This document shows, piece after piece, positions 50,571-59,636 of a stretch of DNA of 64,000 nucleotides. Numbering within the stretch: position 1 is the first letter of the stretch; the number at the start of each line of letters is the position of its first letter. The stretch is from positions 124,001 through 188,000 of the forward strand of contig WVSN01000003.1 of NCBI GenBank assembly GCA_015689705.1, read 5' to 3'. The stretch comes from Rhodobacterales bacterium HKCCE3408. GTDB lineage: Bacteria; Pseudomonadota; Alphaproteobacteria; Rhodobacterales; Rhodobacteraceae. Below the pieces are notes generated by a model, which saw only the letters and a list, made by a program, of their open reading frames with translations, made no database searches and was not told the origin of the DNA. Position numbers and translations under genes: made by a program.

Positions 50571-51644
50571 ATGGGCATTCGCCAGACCAACGGGCGCGGA
50601 CGGCTCTACGACAGCATTCTCGACACGGTGGGCGACACGCCGGCCATCCGGGTCAACCGGATCGCCCCGGATCACGTGACCGTCTACGTGAAGGCCGAAG
50701 CCTTCAATCCGGCCGCGTCGGTCAAGGACCGGCTGGCGCTCAACATCATCGAGGCGGCAGAGCGGAACGGCACGCTGAAGCCCGGGCAGACGGTGGTCGA
50801 GGCGACTTCGGGCAATACCGGCATCGGGCTGGCCATGGTCTGCGCGGCCAAGGGCTATCCGCTCGTGGTGACGATGGCCGAGAGCTTCTCGGTCGAACGG
50901 CGCCGGCTGATGCGGTTCCTTGGCGCAAAGGTCGTCCTGACGCCGAAGGCGCAGGGCGGGTTCGGCATGTACAAGAAGGCCATGGAACTGGCCGAAAAGA
51001 ACGGCTGGTTTCTCGCCCGCCAGTTTGAGACCGACGCGAATGCCGATATCCACGAGAACACCACCGCGCGCGAGATCCTTGCCGATTTCGAAGGGCAGAA
51101 GCTCGATTACTGGGTCACCGGCTACGGTACCGGCGGGACGGTGACCGGCGTGGCCCGCGTCCTGCGGAAGGAACGGCCCGACACGAAGATCGTCCTGACC
51201 GAACCCGCCAATGCCGCGCTCATCAGCTCGGGCATCGCGCAGGAACGCAACGGCAGGGATGTCGCCGCCGGACACCCGGCATTCGAGCCGCACCCGATCC
51301 AGGGCTGGACCCCGAATTTCATCCCCTACGTGCTGCAGGAGGCGATCGACGGCAGCTACTACGACGAGCTGCTGCCGATCGCGGGTGCGGACGGCATCGC
51401 CTGGGCCAAGCGGCTTGCGGCGGAGGAGGGGATCTTCACCGGCATCTCGGGCGGATCGACCTTCGCCGTGGCGATGAAGCTGGCCGAGACCGCGCCCGAG
51501 GGCTCGGTGATGCTGGTCATGCTGCCGGATACCGGCGAGCGCTATCTTTCCACGCCGCTCTTCGAGGGAATCCCCGAGGGCATGACCGAGGAGGAAGCCG
51601 CGATCTCGGCCTCAACGCCCTCGGCGCAGATGGCGGCGGAGTAG
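50571..51644 (+). CDS. cysK: Cysteine synthase A (second copy)
   Basis: A 357-residue O-acetylserine sulfhydrylase-type PLP enzyme. The PLP lysine is in ASVKDRLA (K52), the substrate loop is TSGNTGIG and the phosphate loop is GTGGTVTGVARVL. The C-terminal extension after ISGGSTF is longer than usual, ending in an Ala/Ser-rich tail. AGGGAAGGGG precedes the ATG. It is inserted between purS and purQ. It is distinct from the copy at 288-1322 throughout, so the two are old paralogues or have different origins. Confidence 0.92.
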   Translation: MGIRQTNGRGRLYDSILDTVGDTPAIRVNRIAPDHVTVYVKAEAFNPAASVKDRLALNIIEAAERNGTLKPGQTVVEATSGNTGIGLAMVCAAKGYPLVVTMAESFSVERRRLMRFLGAKVVLTPKAQGGFGMYKKAMELAEKNGWFLARQFETDANADIHENTTAREILADFEGQKLDYWVTGYGTGGTVTGVARVLRKERPDTKIVLTEPANAALISSGIAQERNGRDVAAGHPAFEPHPIQGWTPNFIPYVLQEAIDGSYYDELLPIAGADGIAWAKRLAAEEGIFTGISGGSTFAVAMKLAETAPEGSVMLVMLPDTGERYLSTPLFEGIPEGMTEEEAAISASTPSAQMAAE

Positions 51645-51698
51645 GGCGGCCGAAAAGGGGCTGGCGCGGGCGGCGGAACTGAGGCAATAGCCACGGCC

Positions 51699-52367
51699 AT
51701 GAAAGCCGCCGTCATCGTCTTCCCCGGATCGAACTGCGACCGCGATCTCGCCGTGGCCTTCCGCGCCGCGGGCTTCGAGACGCAGATGGTCTGGCACAAG
51801 GAAACGGATCTGCCGGCGGGGCTGGACCTGGTCGGTGTGCCGGGCGGCTTTTCCTACGGCGACTACCTGCGCTGCGGGGCTATCGCGGCGCAATCGCCCG
51901 TCGCCGCCGCGCTGCGCGCCTTCGCCGACCGGGGCGGCCATGTCATCGGCATCTGCAACGGCTTCCAGATCCTGACCGAGACCCGCATCCTGCCCGGGGC
52001 GCTGCTGCAGAACGCAGGCATCAAGTATATCTGCCGGCAAGTGGGTCTTCGGGTCGAGACCGCCGACAGCGCCTTCACCGGCGGTTACGCGGCGGGGCAG
52101 GAGATCACGCTGCCCATCGCCCATCACGAAGGCAACTACACCGCCGATCCCGAGACGCTCGCCCGGCTGCGCGGCGAGGATCGGATCGCCTTCCGGTATC
52201 TCGACACGCCGAACGGCGCCGCCGACGACATCGCGGGGATCCTGTCGGAGAACCGCCGCGTGCTCGGCATGATGCCGCATCCGGAACGAGCCGCCGATCC
52301 GGCGCTTGGCGGCAGCGACGGCGCGGCGCTTTTCGCTTCGCTCGCCGGGCTTCTCGCGCCGGCCTGA
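51699..52367 (+). CDS. purQ: FGAM synthase glutaminase subunit PurQ
   Basis: A 222-residue class I glutamine amidotransferase that supplies ammonia to PurL. The N-terminus [15 protein letters not shown], the nucleophile motif GICNGFQIL and the late HPERAADP (His-x-Glu) are all present. Together with purS it indicates the three-subunit PurLQS enzyme; purL is not in the window. Confidence 0.96.
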   Translation: MKAAVIVFPGSNCDRDLAVAFRAAGFETQMVWHKETDLPAGLDLVGVPGGFSYGDYLRCGAIAAQSPVAAALRAFADRGGHVIGICNGFQILTETRILPGALLQNAGIKYICRQVGLRVETADSAFTGGYAAGQEITLPIAHHEGNYTADPETLARLRGEDRIAFRYLDTPNGAADDIAGILSENRRVLGMMPHPERAADPALGGSDGAALFASLAGLLAPA

Positions 52368-52416
52368 CCGGTTCGGCCATCTTGCCGGTTTCGACCGGCT
52401 CCGATACTTCTGTTCC

Positions 52417-54183
52417 ATGTCTGCCAAGGAGACATCTGACATCGCCCGTCCGCTGGCCTCGGCCCGCAGGCCCTGGCTCGTGCGCGCCGGGATCATCGCG
52501 TTTCTCGGGCTCGCCATCGCGGTGGTCTGGATGTCGAACTATTACCTCTCGGACCGCTTCACCGAGAGCGTGCGGACCCGGGCGGGCATCCGGCAGGCGC
52601 TGTATGCGGGGACGGTGGTCTCCGAGCTTCAGCGGAATTCGGTCGTCCCGCTTCTGCTCAGCCGTGATCCGACGCTGATCCGGGCGCTCGAGGGCGGCGA
52701 TTTCACCAACACCTCGCAGCGGCTGATTTCCTATGTCGAGGAGATCGGGGCGGCCTCGCTCGTGCTGCTCAATCGCGACGGGCGCGTGGTGGCGGCGACG
52801 GACCGGGCGCGGCTTGGCGAGAACCGGATGAACGACCAGTTCTTCGTGCAGGCACAGCGCACGCCGGACACGGTGTTCACCCTGAATCCGCAGGAACCCA
52901 ACGCCTACAACTTCATCTTCTCCCGCCGCATCCGCGAGGATAACCGCTTCCTCGGCGTGATCGTCGTGGAGGTGGACCTCGCGCGGATCGTGGAGCGCTG
53001 GCGCGGGACGGGCGAGGCGCTGATGGTGCTTAATTCCGAGGGCACGATCATCCTGTCGACCGAGCCCCGGTGGCGTGGCCGGACCGAGGAAGAGGCGCTT
53101 GCCGTGTCCGACCCGCCGTCCGCCATCCAGCGCGCTCTCGACGCGACGGGGGCCTGGGGCTTCGGGACCGAGGGGCCTTACTTCCTCGACGACGACACGT
53201 TGCGGCTGGAATCGCGCATCCCGTTCCGCGGCTGGCGGCTGGTCAGCTTCACCGCCTATTCCAGCGTGCGCGAGCGGGTGAACGGAGTCCTCGCGCTCGA
53301 GATCATGGGATTCGCCCTGATCCTGGCCGGCGGCTTCTACTGGATGAGTCGCCGCGCCCGGATGCAGAGCCGCGTGCTGTTGCGGGAATCGGCGGAGCTT
53401 CGCCGCCTCAACGACCGGCTGCAGCGGGAAATCGCCGAACGTCAGCGGGTCGAAAAGACCCTCGAAGAGGCCGAACAGAGCCTTCAGCAGAGCCAGAAAC
53501 TCGCCGCGCTCGGCGAGATGTCGGCGGCCGTCAGTCATGAGCTGAACCAGCCGCTGGCGGCGATGAAGACCTACCTCGCCGGCGCCAAGCTTCTGCTGCA
53601 GCGGCGGCGGCCGGACGAAGCGCTCAGTTCGTTCCAGCGCATCGACGACCTGATCGAGCGCATGGGCGCGATCACGCGGCAGCTGAAAAGCTATGCCCGC
53701 AAGGGCAGCCAGGCCTTCGAGCCGGTCGATCTGCGCGAAGCATTGCACGCCGCCTTGGCCATGATGGAGCCGCAGCTTCGGCAGATGACGGTGGAGATCA
53801 ACCAGACCCTGCCGCGGCGTCCGGTGATGGTGCTGGCCGACCGGCTGCGGCTTGAACAGGTCATCATCAACCTCCTTCGCAATGCGCTCGACGCGATGCG
53901 GGACGAACCCCGCCGCGAGCTCGACCTGCTGATCGCCGAGGGCGAGGAGGCGGTCCTGACCGTGCGCGACAACGGACGGGGCATCGAGGATCTCGACGCG
54001 CTCTTCGAGCCGTTCTACACGACCAAGGCCCCGGGCGACGGGGTCGGTCTCGGGCTTGCCATCTCGTCGGGAATCGTGGCCGATCTCGGCGGGCGGCTCA
54101 CGGCGCGCAACGGAGAGACGCGCGGCGCCGTGTTCCAGCTGCGCCTGCCGATCTACGGCGAAGGCACCGAGGCCGCGGAGTGA
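52417..54183 (+). CDS. dctB: C4-dicarboxylate sensor kinase DctB-type
   Basis: A 588-residue inner-membrane histidine kinase: TM1 at about 23-41, a tandem-PAS periplasmic sensor (dCache), TM2 at about 291-310, a coiled-coil linker, the H box AVSHELNQPLAAMKTYL (H374) and an ATPase domain with NLLRNALDAM and GVGLGLAIS. The HELNQPLAA H box is characteristic of DctB. It should sense succinate, malate or fumarate. dctD follows after 16 bp; the DctPQM transporter is not in the window. Confidence 0.92.
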   Translation: MSAKETSDIARPLASARRPWLVRAGIIAFLGLAIAVVWMSNYYLSDRFTESVRTRAGIRQALYAGTVVSELQRNSVVPLLLSRDPTLIRALEGGDFTNTSQRLISYVEEIGAASLVLLNRDGRVVAATDRARLGENRMNDQFFVQAQRTPDTVFTLNPQEPNAYNFIFSRRIREDNRFLGVIVVEVDLARIVERWRGTGEALMVLNSEGTIILSTEPRWRGRTEEEALAVSDPPSAIQRALDATGAWGFGTEGPYFLDDDTLRLESRIPFRGWRLVSFTAYSSVRERVNGVLALEIMGFALILAGGFYWMSRRARMQSRVLLRESAELRRLNDRLQREIAERQRVEKTLEEAEQSLQQSQKLAALGEMSAAVSHELNQPLAAMKTYLAGAKLLLQRRRPDEALSSFQRIDDLIERMGAITRQLKSYARKGSQAFEPVDLREALHAALAMMEPQLRQMTVEINQTLPRRPVMVLADRLRLEQVIINLLRNALDAMRDEPRRELDLLIAEGEEAVLTVRDNGRGIEDLDALFEPFYTTKAPGDGVGLGLAISSGIVADLGGRLTARNGETRGAVFQLRLPIYGEGTEAAE

Positions 54184-54199
54184 CATCGAGGGTGGACCC

Positions 54200-55516
54200 A
54201 TGAAGATCGCCATCGTGGATGACGAACAGGACATGCGGCAGTCGATCAGCCAGTGGCTGGCGCTGTCAGGCTTCGAGACCGAGACCTATCCCAGTGCCGA
54301 AGAGGCGCTGAAGGGGATCGGTGCGGACTTTCAGGGCATCGTCGTCAGCGACATCAAGATGCCGGGCATGGACGGGATCCAGTTCCTCAAGCGCCTGATG
54401 GGCATGGATAGCGGTCTGCCGGTCATCATGATCACCGGCCACGGCGACGTGCCGATGGCGGTCGAGGCGATGCGGATCGGGGCCTACGATTTCCTCGAGA
54501 AGCCGTTCAATCCCGACCGGATGACCGAGCTGGCCAAGCGCGCGAGCCAGACGCGCCGCCTTACGCTCGACAACCGCGCGCTGCGGCGCGAGCTGTCGGA
54601 TGGCACGGTCCTGATGCGGAAGCTGATCGGCTCGTCCCCGGTGATGGAGCGGCTGCGCGAGGATATCCTCGATCTCGGCCAGGCCGATGGCCATGTCCTC
54701 ATCACCGGCGAGACCGGGACCGGCAAGACGCTGGTCGCCCACGCGCTTCACGCCGTCGGCCCGCGCGCCGGCAAGTGCTTCGCGACGCTGTCCTGCGCTG
54801 CCCATGCCGAGGAAGATCTGGCGCGGATCCTGTTCGGTCCGGTCGACGAGGGCCAGGACCTGCCGATGATGGAGCAGGCGCGTGGTGGCAGCCTGGTGCT
54901 GGAAGACGTCGAATCCCTGCCGCAGCCGCTGCAGGCCCGGCTTCTGACCGCGATCAACGACCAGGGCACCCCGGCCGAGACCCGGATCGTCGCGATCTGC
55001 AACGCGCCCGAGCCGGAAGGCTGTGAAAGCGCGCTGCGGCCCGACCTGTTCTACCGGCTTGCCGCGATGCGGATCGACCTGCCGCCGCTCCGCCAGCGCG
55101 GCGAGGATATCCTGACGCTGTTCAACCGGTTCGGAGAGCAGTTCGCCGACGAATATGGCACCGAGGCACCGGAAGTGACCGCGCAGGAAGCCGCGCAACT
55201 TCTGCAGGCCCCGTGGCCCGGCAACGTCCGGCAACTCATCAACATCGCCGAGCGCGCGATCCTGCAGCAGCGCCGCGGTTCGGGCTCGATCGCGTCGCTT
55301 CTGATGAGCGACAATGCCGAGATCGCGCCGCAGGCTGTGGGCGAGGGCAAGCCGCTCAAGGAATATGTCGAGGCGTTCGAGCGGATGCTGATCGACAACA
55401 CGATGCGCCGGCATCGCGGCTCGATCGCGAGCGTGATGGAAGAGCTGAGCCTGCCGCGCCGGACGCTGAACGAGAAGATGGCGAAGTACGGGCTCAGCCG
55501 GTCGGATTACCTCTGA
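54200..55516 (+). CDS. dctD: DctD-like response regulator lacking the GAFTGA loop
   Basis: A 438-residue NtrC-type regulator: receiver with D7, D8, phospho-acceptor D51 and K101; AAA+ domain with Walker A GETGTGKT (170-177); and a Fis-type HTH at the C-terminus (GSIASVMEELSLPRRTLNEKM). Two key AAA+ features are altered. The segment that should hold GAFTGA (about 203-230) has no such motif, and the Walker B acidic pair is E235-D236 instead of D-E. Sigma-54 contact is therefore unlikely; it may activate sigma-70-type promoters, as reported for NtrC of Rhodobacter capsulatus. Translation follows dctB closely. Confidence 0.88.
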   Translation: MKIAIVDDEQDMRQSISQWLALSGFETETYPSAEEALKGIGADFQGIVVSDIKMPGMDGIQFLKRLMGMDSGLPVIMITGHGDVPMAVEAMRIGAYDFLEKPFNPDRMTELAKRASQTRRLTLDNRALRRELSDGTVLMRKLIGSSPVMERLREDILDLGQADGHVLITGETGTGKTLVAHALHAVGPRAGKCFATLSCAAHAEEDLARILFGPVDEGQDLPMMEQARGGSLVLEDVESLPQPLQARLLTAINDQGTPAETRIVAICNAPEPEGCESALRPDLFYRLAAMRIDLPPLRQRGEDILTLFNRFGEQFADEYGTEAPEVTAQEAAQLLQAPWPGNVRQLINIAERAILQQRRGSGSIASLLMSDNAEIAPQAVGEGKPLKEYVEAFERMLIDNTMRRHRGSIASVMEELSLPRRTLNEKMAKYGLSRSDYL

Positions 55517-56044
55517 GGCCCGCTTCTCGGCCCCCGCTGTTGGGGCTGCGCCTCAGGCGCAAGGCCGACAATTCCGACAATCGTCCGCACCGTATTCGCC
55601 CATGAAAGCAAGGCGAATGCGGGCTGCGGCCGGTCGTGCCACCGCGCGCGGCCCAAAATCGGCATTGTAATCGGACCATAGCCACCATTATTGTGAATAA
55701 ATCGGTCGGGCGATATCGCCCCCCGATCCTCGAGTTTCTCTGCCGATACCGTATCGCGTCCGAAAGCCCGCGGCGGTGTGGGACAGGAATACGGACTGGC
55801 CGCACAAGCTGCACCGGTCCGGACGAACAGCCCCCAACGGGGCTCGCAATTGGTGACGTGCCCGAGGGCTGCGTCATCGGAGACAAACCGCGATGAAACG
55901 CGTGTGGACATTGACGGAACCTGCCGGCGGGGCGCTGTCCCGGCCCGGCTTTCCGTCTGTCTGCCACCCCATCGCTTCAGGATTGCATGACCGGAACGCC
56001 GCGCCCCCAGGGCGACGGCGCGCACTGTCATGCGCAAGGACATC
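55517..56044 (+). promoter_or_regulatory. Long rne upstream region and probable 5' leader
   Basis: This 528-bp gap has no convincing gene. A weak promoter-like pair (TTGTAA at 55665-55670 and TTATTG at 55688-55693, 17-bp spacing) lies in its only AT-rich part, next to a strong palindrome at 55701-55727. Transcription from there would give a leader of about 340 nt before rne. RNase E genes are commonly autoregulated through such leaders; that this applies here is inference. Confidence 0.5.
55701..55727. promoter_or_regulatory. Strong palindrome at the likely start of the rne leader
   Basis: GGGCGATATCGCCC (55708-55721) is a perfect 14-bp palindrome, extended by ATCGG (55701-55705) pairing with CCGAT (55723-55727). 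In RNA it would form a stem-loop at or near the 5' end; in DNA it could be an operator. Confidence 0.6.
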
Positions 56045-58726
56045 ATGGCAAAGAAGATGCTCATCGACGCCACCCACCCGGAGGAGACCCGGGTTGTCGT
56101 GGCTGACGGAAACAAGGTCGACGAATTCGATTTCGAGTCGCTGAACAAGCGGCAGCTCGCAGGCAACATCTATCTGGCGAAGGTCACGCGGGTCGAACCG
56201 TCGCTGCAGGCGGCGTTCGTCGATTACGGCGGCAACCGGCACGGGTTCCTCGCCTTCTCCGAAATTCACCCCGACTACTACCAGATCCCGGTCGCCGACC
56301 GCGAGGCGCTGCTCCGGGAGGAACGTGAATACGCCGAGGCGCAGGCGCGCGAGGAGGCCGAGGCCGCGTCGAAGCCGAAGCGCCGCCGCCGTCGCCGCAA
56401 GGGGTCGGACAGCCGGGCCGAGGACAGCGGCGCGGACGCCGTCAGCCGCGGCGATGCACAGCCGTCAGGCATGGACGTGATCGACCTCGAAGGCGAGGCA
56501 GACGAGGATTCCGAGGCGCTGGCCGAGGCCGTGGGCGAGGATATCGCCGGCGTGCAGGGTGCGACTGACGACGAGCCTGTCGCCGCATCGGACGAGGCCG
56601 AGGCAGACGAATCTCAGGCCCCGGCAGAGGATCAGTCGGACGATCAGGACGACGAGGGCGACGAGGATGACGACGACACCGAGGCGCGCGCCGCCGAGGA
56701 AGGCATCGACACCGTCGCCGATGACGACGCGCACGAGGACATCCGCCCGGCCCGCAAGCCGCGGCCGCGCAAATACAAGATCCAGGAGGTCATCAAGGTC
56801 CGCCAGATCATGCTGGTGCAGGTCGTCAAGGAAGAGCGCGGCAACAAGGGCGCCGCGCTGACCACCTACCTTTCGCTCGCCGGCCGCTACTGCGTCCTGA
56901 TGCCGAACACCGCCCGCGGCGGCGGCATTTCCCGCAAGATCACCCAGGCGACCGACCGCAAGAAGCTGAAGGACATCGCCGTCTCGCTCGACGTGCCGCA
57001 GGGTGCGGGTCTCATCATCCGCACCGCCGGTGCGCAGCGGACGAAGACCGAGATCAAGCGCGACTACGAATACCTCCAGCGCCAGTGGGAGCAGATCCGC
57101 GAACTGACGCTCAAGTCGATCGCGCCCGCGCCGATCTACGAGGAAGGTAACCTCATCCACCGCTCGATCCGCGATCTCTATTCGAAGGATATCGACGAGG
57201 TGCTGGTGGAGGGCGAGGCCGGCTATCGCCAGGCCAAGGACTTCATGAAGATGATCATGCCGTCCCACGCCAAGAACGTGAAACACTACCACGAGGGCCT
57301 GCCGCTCTTCGCCCGGTTCCAGGTCGAGGGCTACCTCGCCGACATGTTCAACCCGGTCGTGCAGCTGAAATCCGGCGGCTACATCGTCATCGGCGTGACC
57401 GAGGCGCTCGTCGCCATCGACGTCAACTCGGGCAAGGCCACCAAGGAAGGCTCGATCGAGGAGACGGCGCTCAAGACGAACCTCGAGGCGGCCGAGGAAG
57501 TGGCGCGGCAGCTTCGCCTGCGCGACCTTGCCGGTCTCATCGTCATCGACTTCATCGACATGGACGAGCGGCGGAACAACAACTCGGTCGAGAAGCGTCT
57601 GAAGGACGCGCTGAAGACCGACCGCGCCCGCATCCAGGTCGGCCGTATCTCGGCCTTCGGGCTGTTGGAGATGAGCCGCCAGCGTCTGCGTCCGGGCATG
57701 CTCGAGGCAACGACGCAGGCCTGCGCGCATTGCCACGGCACCGGCCTCATCCGGTCCGACGACAGCCTTGCGCTGTCGATCCTGCGCCAGCTCGAGGAAG
57801 AGGGCACGCGGCGGCGGACGAAGGAGATCCTGCTGACGGCGCCCGTTGGCATCATCAACTTCATCGTCAACCACAAGCGCGAATACCTCGCCGAGCTCGA
57901 GGGGCGTTACGGCCTGTCGATCCGGCTGGAAGCGGAACCGACGATGATCCCGCCGGATTACCGGATCGAGAAGTTCAAGACCGCGACCCGGCGTGTGCCG
58001 GAAGTGGCGCCGATCCTGTCGATGGATGCCGGCCTGATGGACGCGATCGAAGAGGCCGAGGAAGCCGAAGCGCTCGATGTCGAGGTCGAGGAGCAGGCCG
58101 AGCCTGCCCGGGCTCCGGAAGCCGAGTCCGAGAGCGAGGGAGGCGGCAAGAAGCGCCGTCGTCGTCGCCGTGGTGGCCGTGGCCGGCGCAAGGATGAGGG
58201 GCGCGACGGCAAGCCGTCCCAGTCCGAAGCGGCCCAGGACGGCCCGGCCGAGGAGAGCGCCGAGCCGCAGCCCCAGTCCGAGCCGACCGAGAGCCCCGAA
58301 CCCGCCGAGGCGGCCGAACCGGCCGAGGCGGTCAAGGAGAAGCCGAAGCGGCGGAGCCGGAGCCGGTCGAAGGCCAAGCCCGACGAGACGCAGGCTGAAC
58401 CCGTGGCCGAGGAGGCATCGACCGAACCCGACGCGGCGCCGGCCGAGTCTGCGCCCGAGGAGGCAGCCGAACCGGTCGCCGAAGAAGCGCCGGCGAAGAA
58501 ACCCCGCAGCCGTCGCAAGGCTCCGGCCAAGACCAAGGCTCCGGCCGCCGCGGAAGAGCCCGCGCCGCAGCCGGAACCGGCGGAAGCCGTCGCTGCGCCC
58601 GATGCGAAGTCCGAGCGTCCCGCACCCGAGCCGAAGGTCGAGCCCGAACCGGAGCCGGTCGGTGCCGCGAGTGACGCCGATGACGGAAAGCCCAAGCGCC
58701 GCGGCTGGTGGTCGCTCGGCAAGTAA
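56045..58726 (+). CDS. rne: Ribonuclease E with acidic insertion in the S1 domain
   Basis: An 893-residue endoribonuclease that starts mRNA decay and processes rRNA. The S1 domain begins at NIYLAKVTRVEPSLQAAFVDYG but is split by an insertion of about 160 residues (roughly 84-243) with an RRRRRRKG patch and long Asp/Glu runs; it resumes at KIQEVIKVRQIMLVQVVKEERG. Catalytic Mg ligands lie in AIDVNSGKA and VIDFIDMD, the zinc link is CAHCHGTG, and the C-terminal 250 residues are Ala/Pro/Glu-rich with Arg-rich RNA-binding patches. AAGGA lies 4 bases before ATG 56045. Confidence 0.95.
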   Translation: MAKKMLIDATHPEETRVVVADGNKVDEFDFESLNKRQLAGNIYLAKVTRVEPSLQAAFVDYGGNRHGFLAFSEIHPDYYQIPVADREALLREEREYAEAQAREEAEAASKPKRRRRRRKGSDSRAEDSGADAVSRGDAQPSGMDVIDLEGEADEDSEALAEAVGEDIAGVQGATDDEPVAASDEAEADESQAPAEDQSDDQDDEGDEDDDDTEARAAEEGIDTVADDDAHEDIRPARKPRPRKYKIQEVIKVRQIMLVQVVKEERGNKGAALTTYLSLAGRYCVLMPNTARGGGISRKITQATDRKKLKDIAVSLDVPQGAGLIIRTAGAQRTKTEIKRDYEYLQRQWEQIRELTLKSIAPAPIYEEGNLIHRSIRDLYSKDIDEVLVEGEAGYRQAKDFMKMIMPSHAKNVKHYHEGLPLFARFQVEGYLADMFNPVVQLKSGGYIVIGVTEALVAIDVNSGKATKEGSIEETALKTNLEAAEEVARQLRLRDLAGLIVIDFIDMDERRNNNSVEKRLKDALKTDRARIQVGRISAFGLLEMSRQRLRPGMLEATTQACAHCHGTGLIRSDDSLALSILRQLEEEGTRRRTKEILLTAPVGIINFIVNHKREYLAELEGRYGLSIRLEAEPTMIPPDYRIEKFKTATRRVPEVAPILSMDAGLMDAIEEAEEAEALDVEVEEQAEPARAPEAESESEGGGKKRRRRRRGGRGRRKDEGRDGKPSQSEAAQDGPAEESAEPQPQSEPTESPEPAEAAEPAEAVKEKPKRRSRSRSKAKPDETQAEPVAEEASTEPDAAPAESAPEEAAEPVAEEAPAKKPRSRRKAPAKTKAPAAAEEPAPQPEPAEAVAAPDAKSERPAPEPKVEPEPEPVGAASDADDGKPKRRGWWSLGK

Positions 58727-58746
58727 GCTGCAGGACAATAGACAAC

Positions 58747-58769
58747 ACGCCCGGGCAAGTCCCGGGCGT
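58747..58769 (+). terminator. rne terminator
   Basis: A 9-bp stem (58747-58755 and 58761-58769) with loop CAAGT is followed by CTTCGTTTT, 20 bp after the rne stop. Confidence 0.85.
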
Positions 58770-58877
58770 CTTCGTTTTCAGAACCGTACGTGTCTCAGGT
58801 TCCGCCCTCCCCGCACTGCCCAAGGCGGCCGGTCATTGTCGCGGGCTCTACCCTGCAAGCGACCGCGTCTCCGACGC

Positions 58878-59636
58878 TCAGTCGGTCGCGGCGCGTACCT
58901 CGTCGACCATCTCGGCCATCTGCTCGCCGGGAACGAAGCCGCGGACGAGCTGATCGCCAAGGACGAAGGTCGGTGTGCCGGAAATCTGCAGGGCGCGCGC
59001 CAGGTCGTAATTCGCGGTGATGATCTCATCGATCCGTGGATCGTCCATCGCGGCGAGGATCTCGTCGCCGTCATAGCCCAGATCGCCGGCCAGGCGCGAC
59101 AGCGCGCCCTCGGTCATGTCGCTGCGCATGGTCATCAGCGCGTCATGCAGAACGGCATAGGCCTCTTCGCCCACCGCGTATCGGGCGGCGAGTGCGAAGC
59201 GGGCGGCCAGAACCGACTGTTCCCCGAGGATCGGGAATTCCTTGATTACGAGACGGATATTGCCGTCGCTGTTCAGCAGGTCGGTGACTTCGGGCGCAGC
59301 TCGGCGGCAATAGGTACAGCGGTAATCCATGAACTCGACGATCGTCACGTCGCCATCCGGATTGCCGAGAACGAGATCGCCGGGCGCATCGAAAATCGCC
59401 TCCGAATGGACCGCGACCAACTGCATGTCGCGTTCTGCCCCCGCGGCGGCCTCACGCGACTCCAGCACGGCGATCGCTTCCATGAGAACTTCGGGGTTTT
59501 CGAGCAGGTAGTCGCGGACCTCGGCGCGGAAGGCCTCACGCTCGGCGTCGGTCATGTCGACTATATCGGCGGAGGCGGGCAGGGCGAGGCCGGCGGCAAG
59601 CGCGGTCGCGGGAAGAAGGCGGCGGATCATTGTCAT
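58878..59636 (-). CDS. DsbA-family periplasmic thiol oxidoreductase
   Basis: A 252-residue exported thioredoxin-fold protein: signal peptide ending in PASAD, an N-terminal helical extension, active site YRCTYCRR (C107 and C110) and the cis-proline loop SGTPTFVLGDQLVRG. The layout matches the DsbA/Com1/ScsC-like group that oxidises or isomerises disulfides in the periplasm. It overlaps the end of the M48 peptidase gene by ATGA, so the two exported quality-control proteins are coupled. Confidence 0.9.
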   Translation of the reverse strand: MTMIRRLLPATALAAGLALPASADIVDMTDAEREAFRAEVRDYLLENPEVLMEAIAVLESREAAAGAERDMQLVAVHSEAIFDAPGDLVLGNPDGDVTIVEFMDYRCTYCRRAAPEVTDLLNSDGNIRLVIKEFPILGEQSVLAARFALAARYAVGEEAYAVLHDALMTMRSDMTEGALSRLAGDLGYDGDEILAAMDDPRIDEIITANYDLARALQISGTPTFVLGDQLVRGFVPGEQMAEMVDEVRAATD

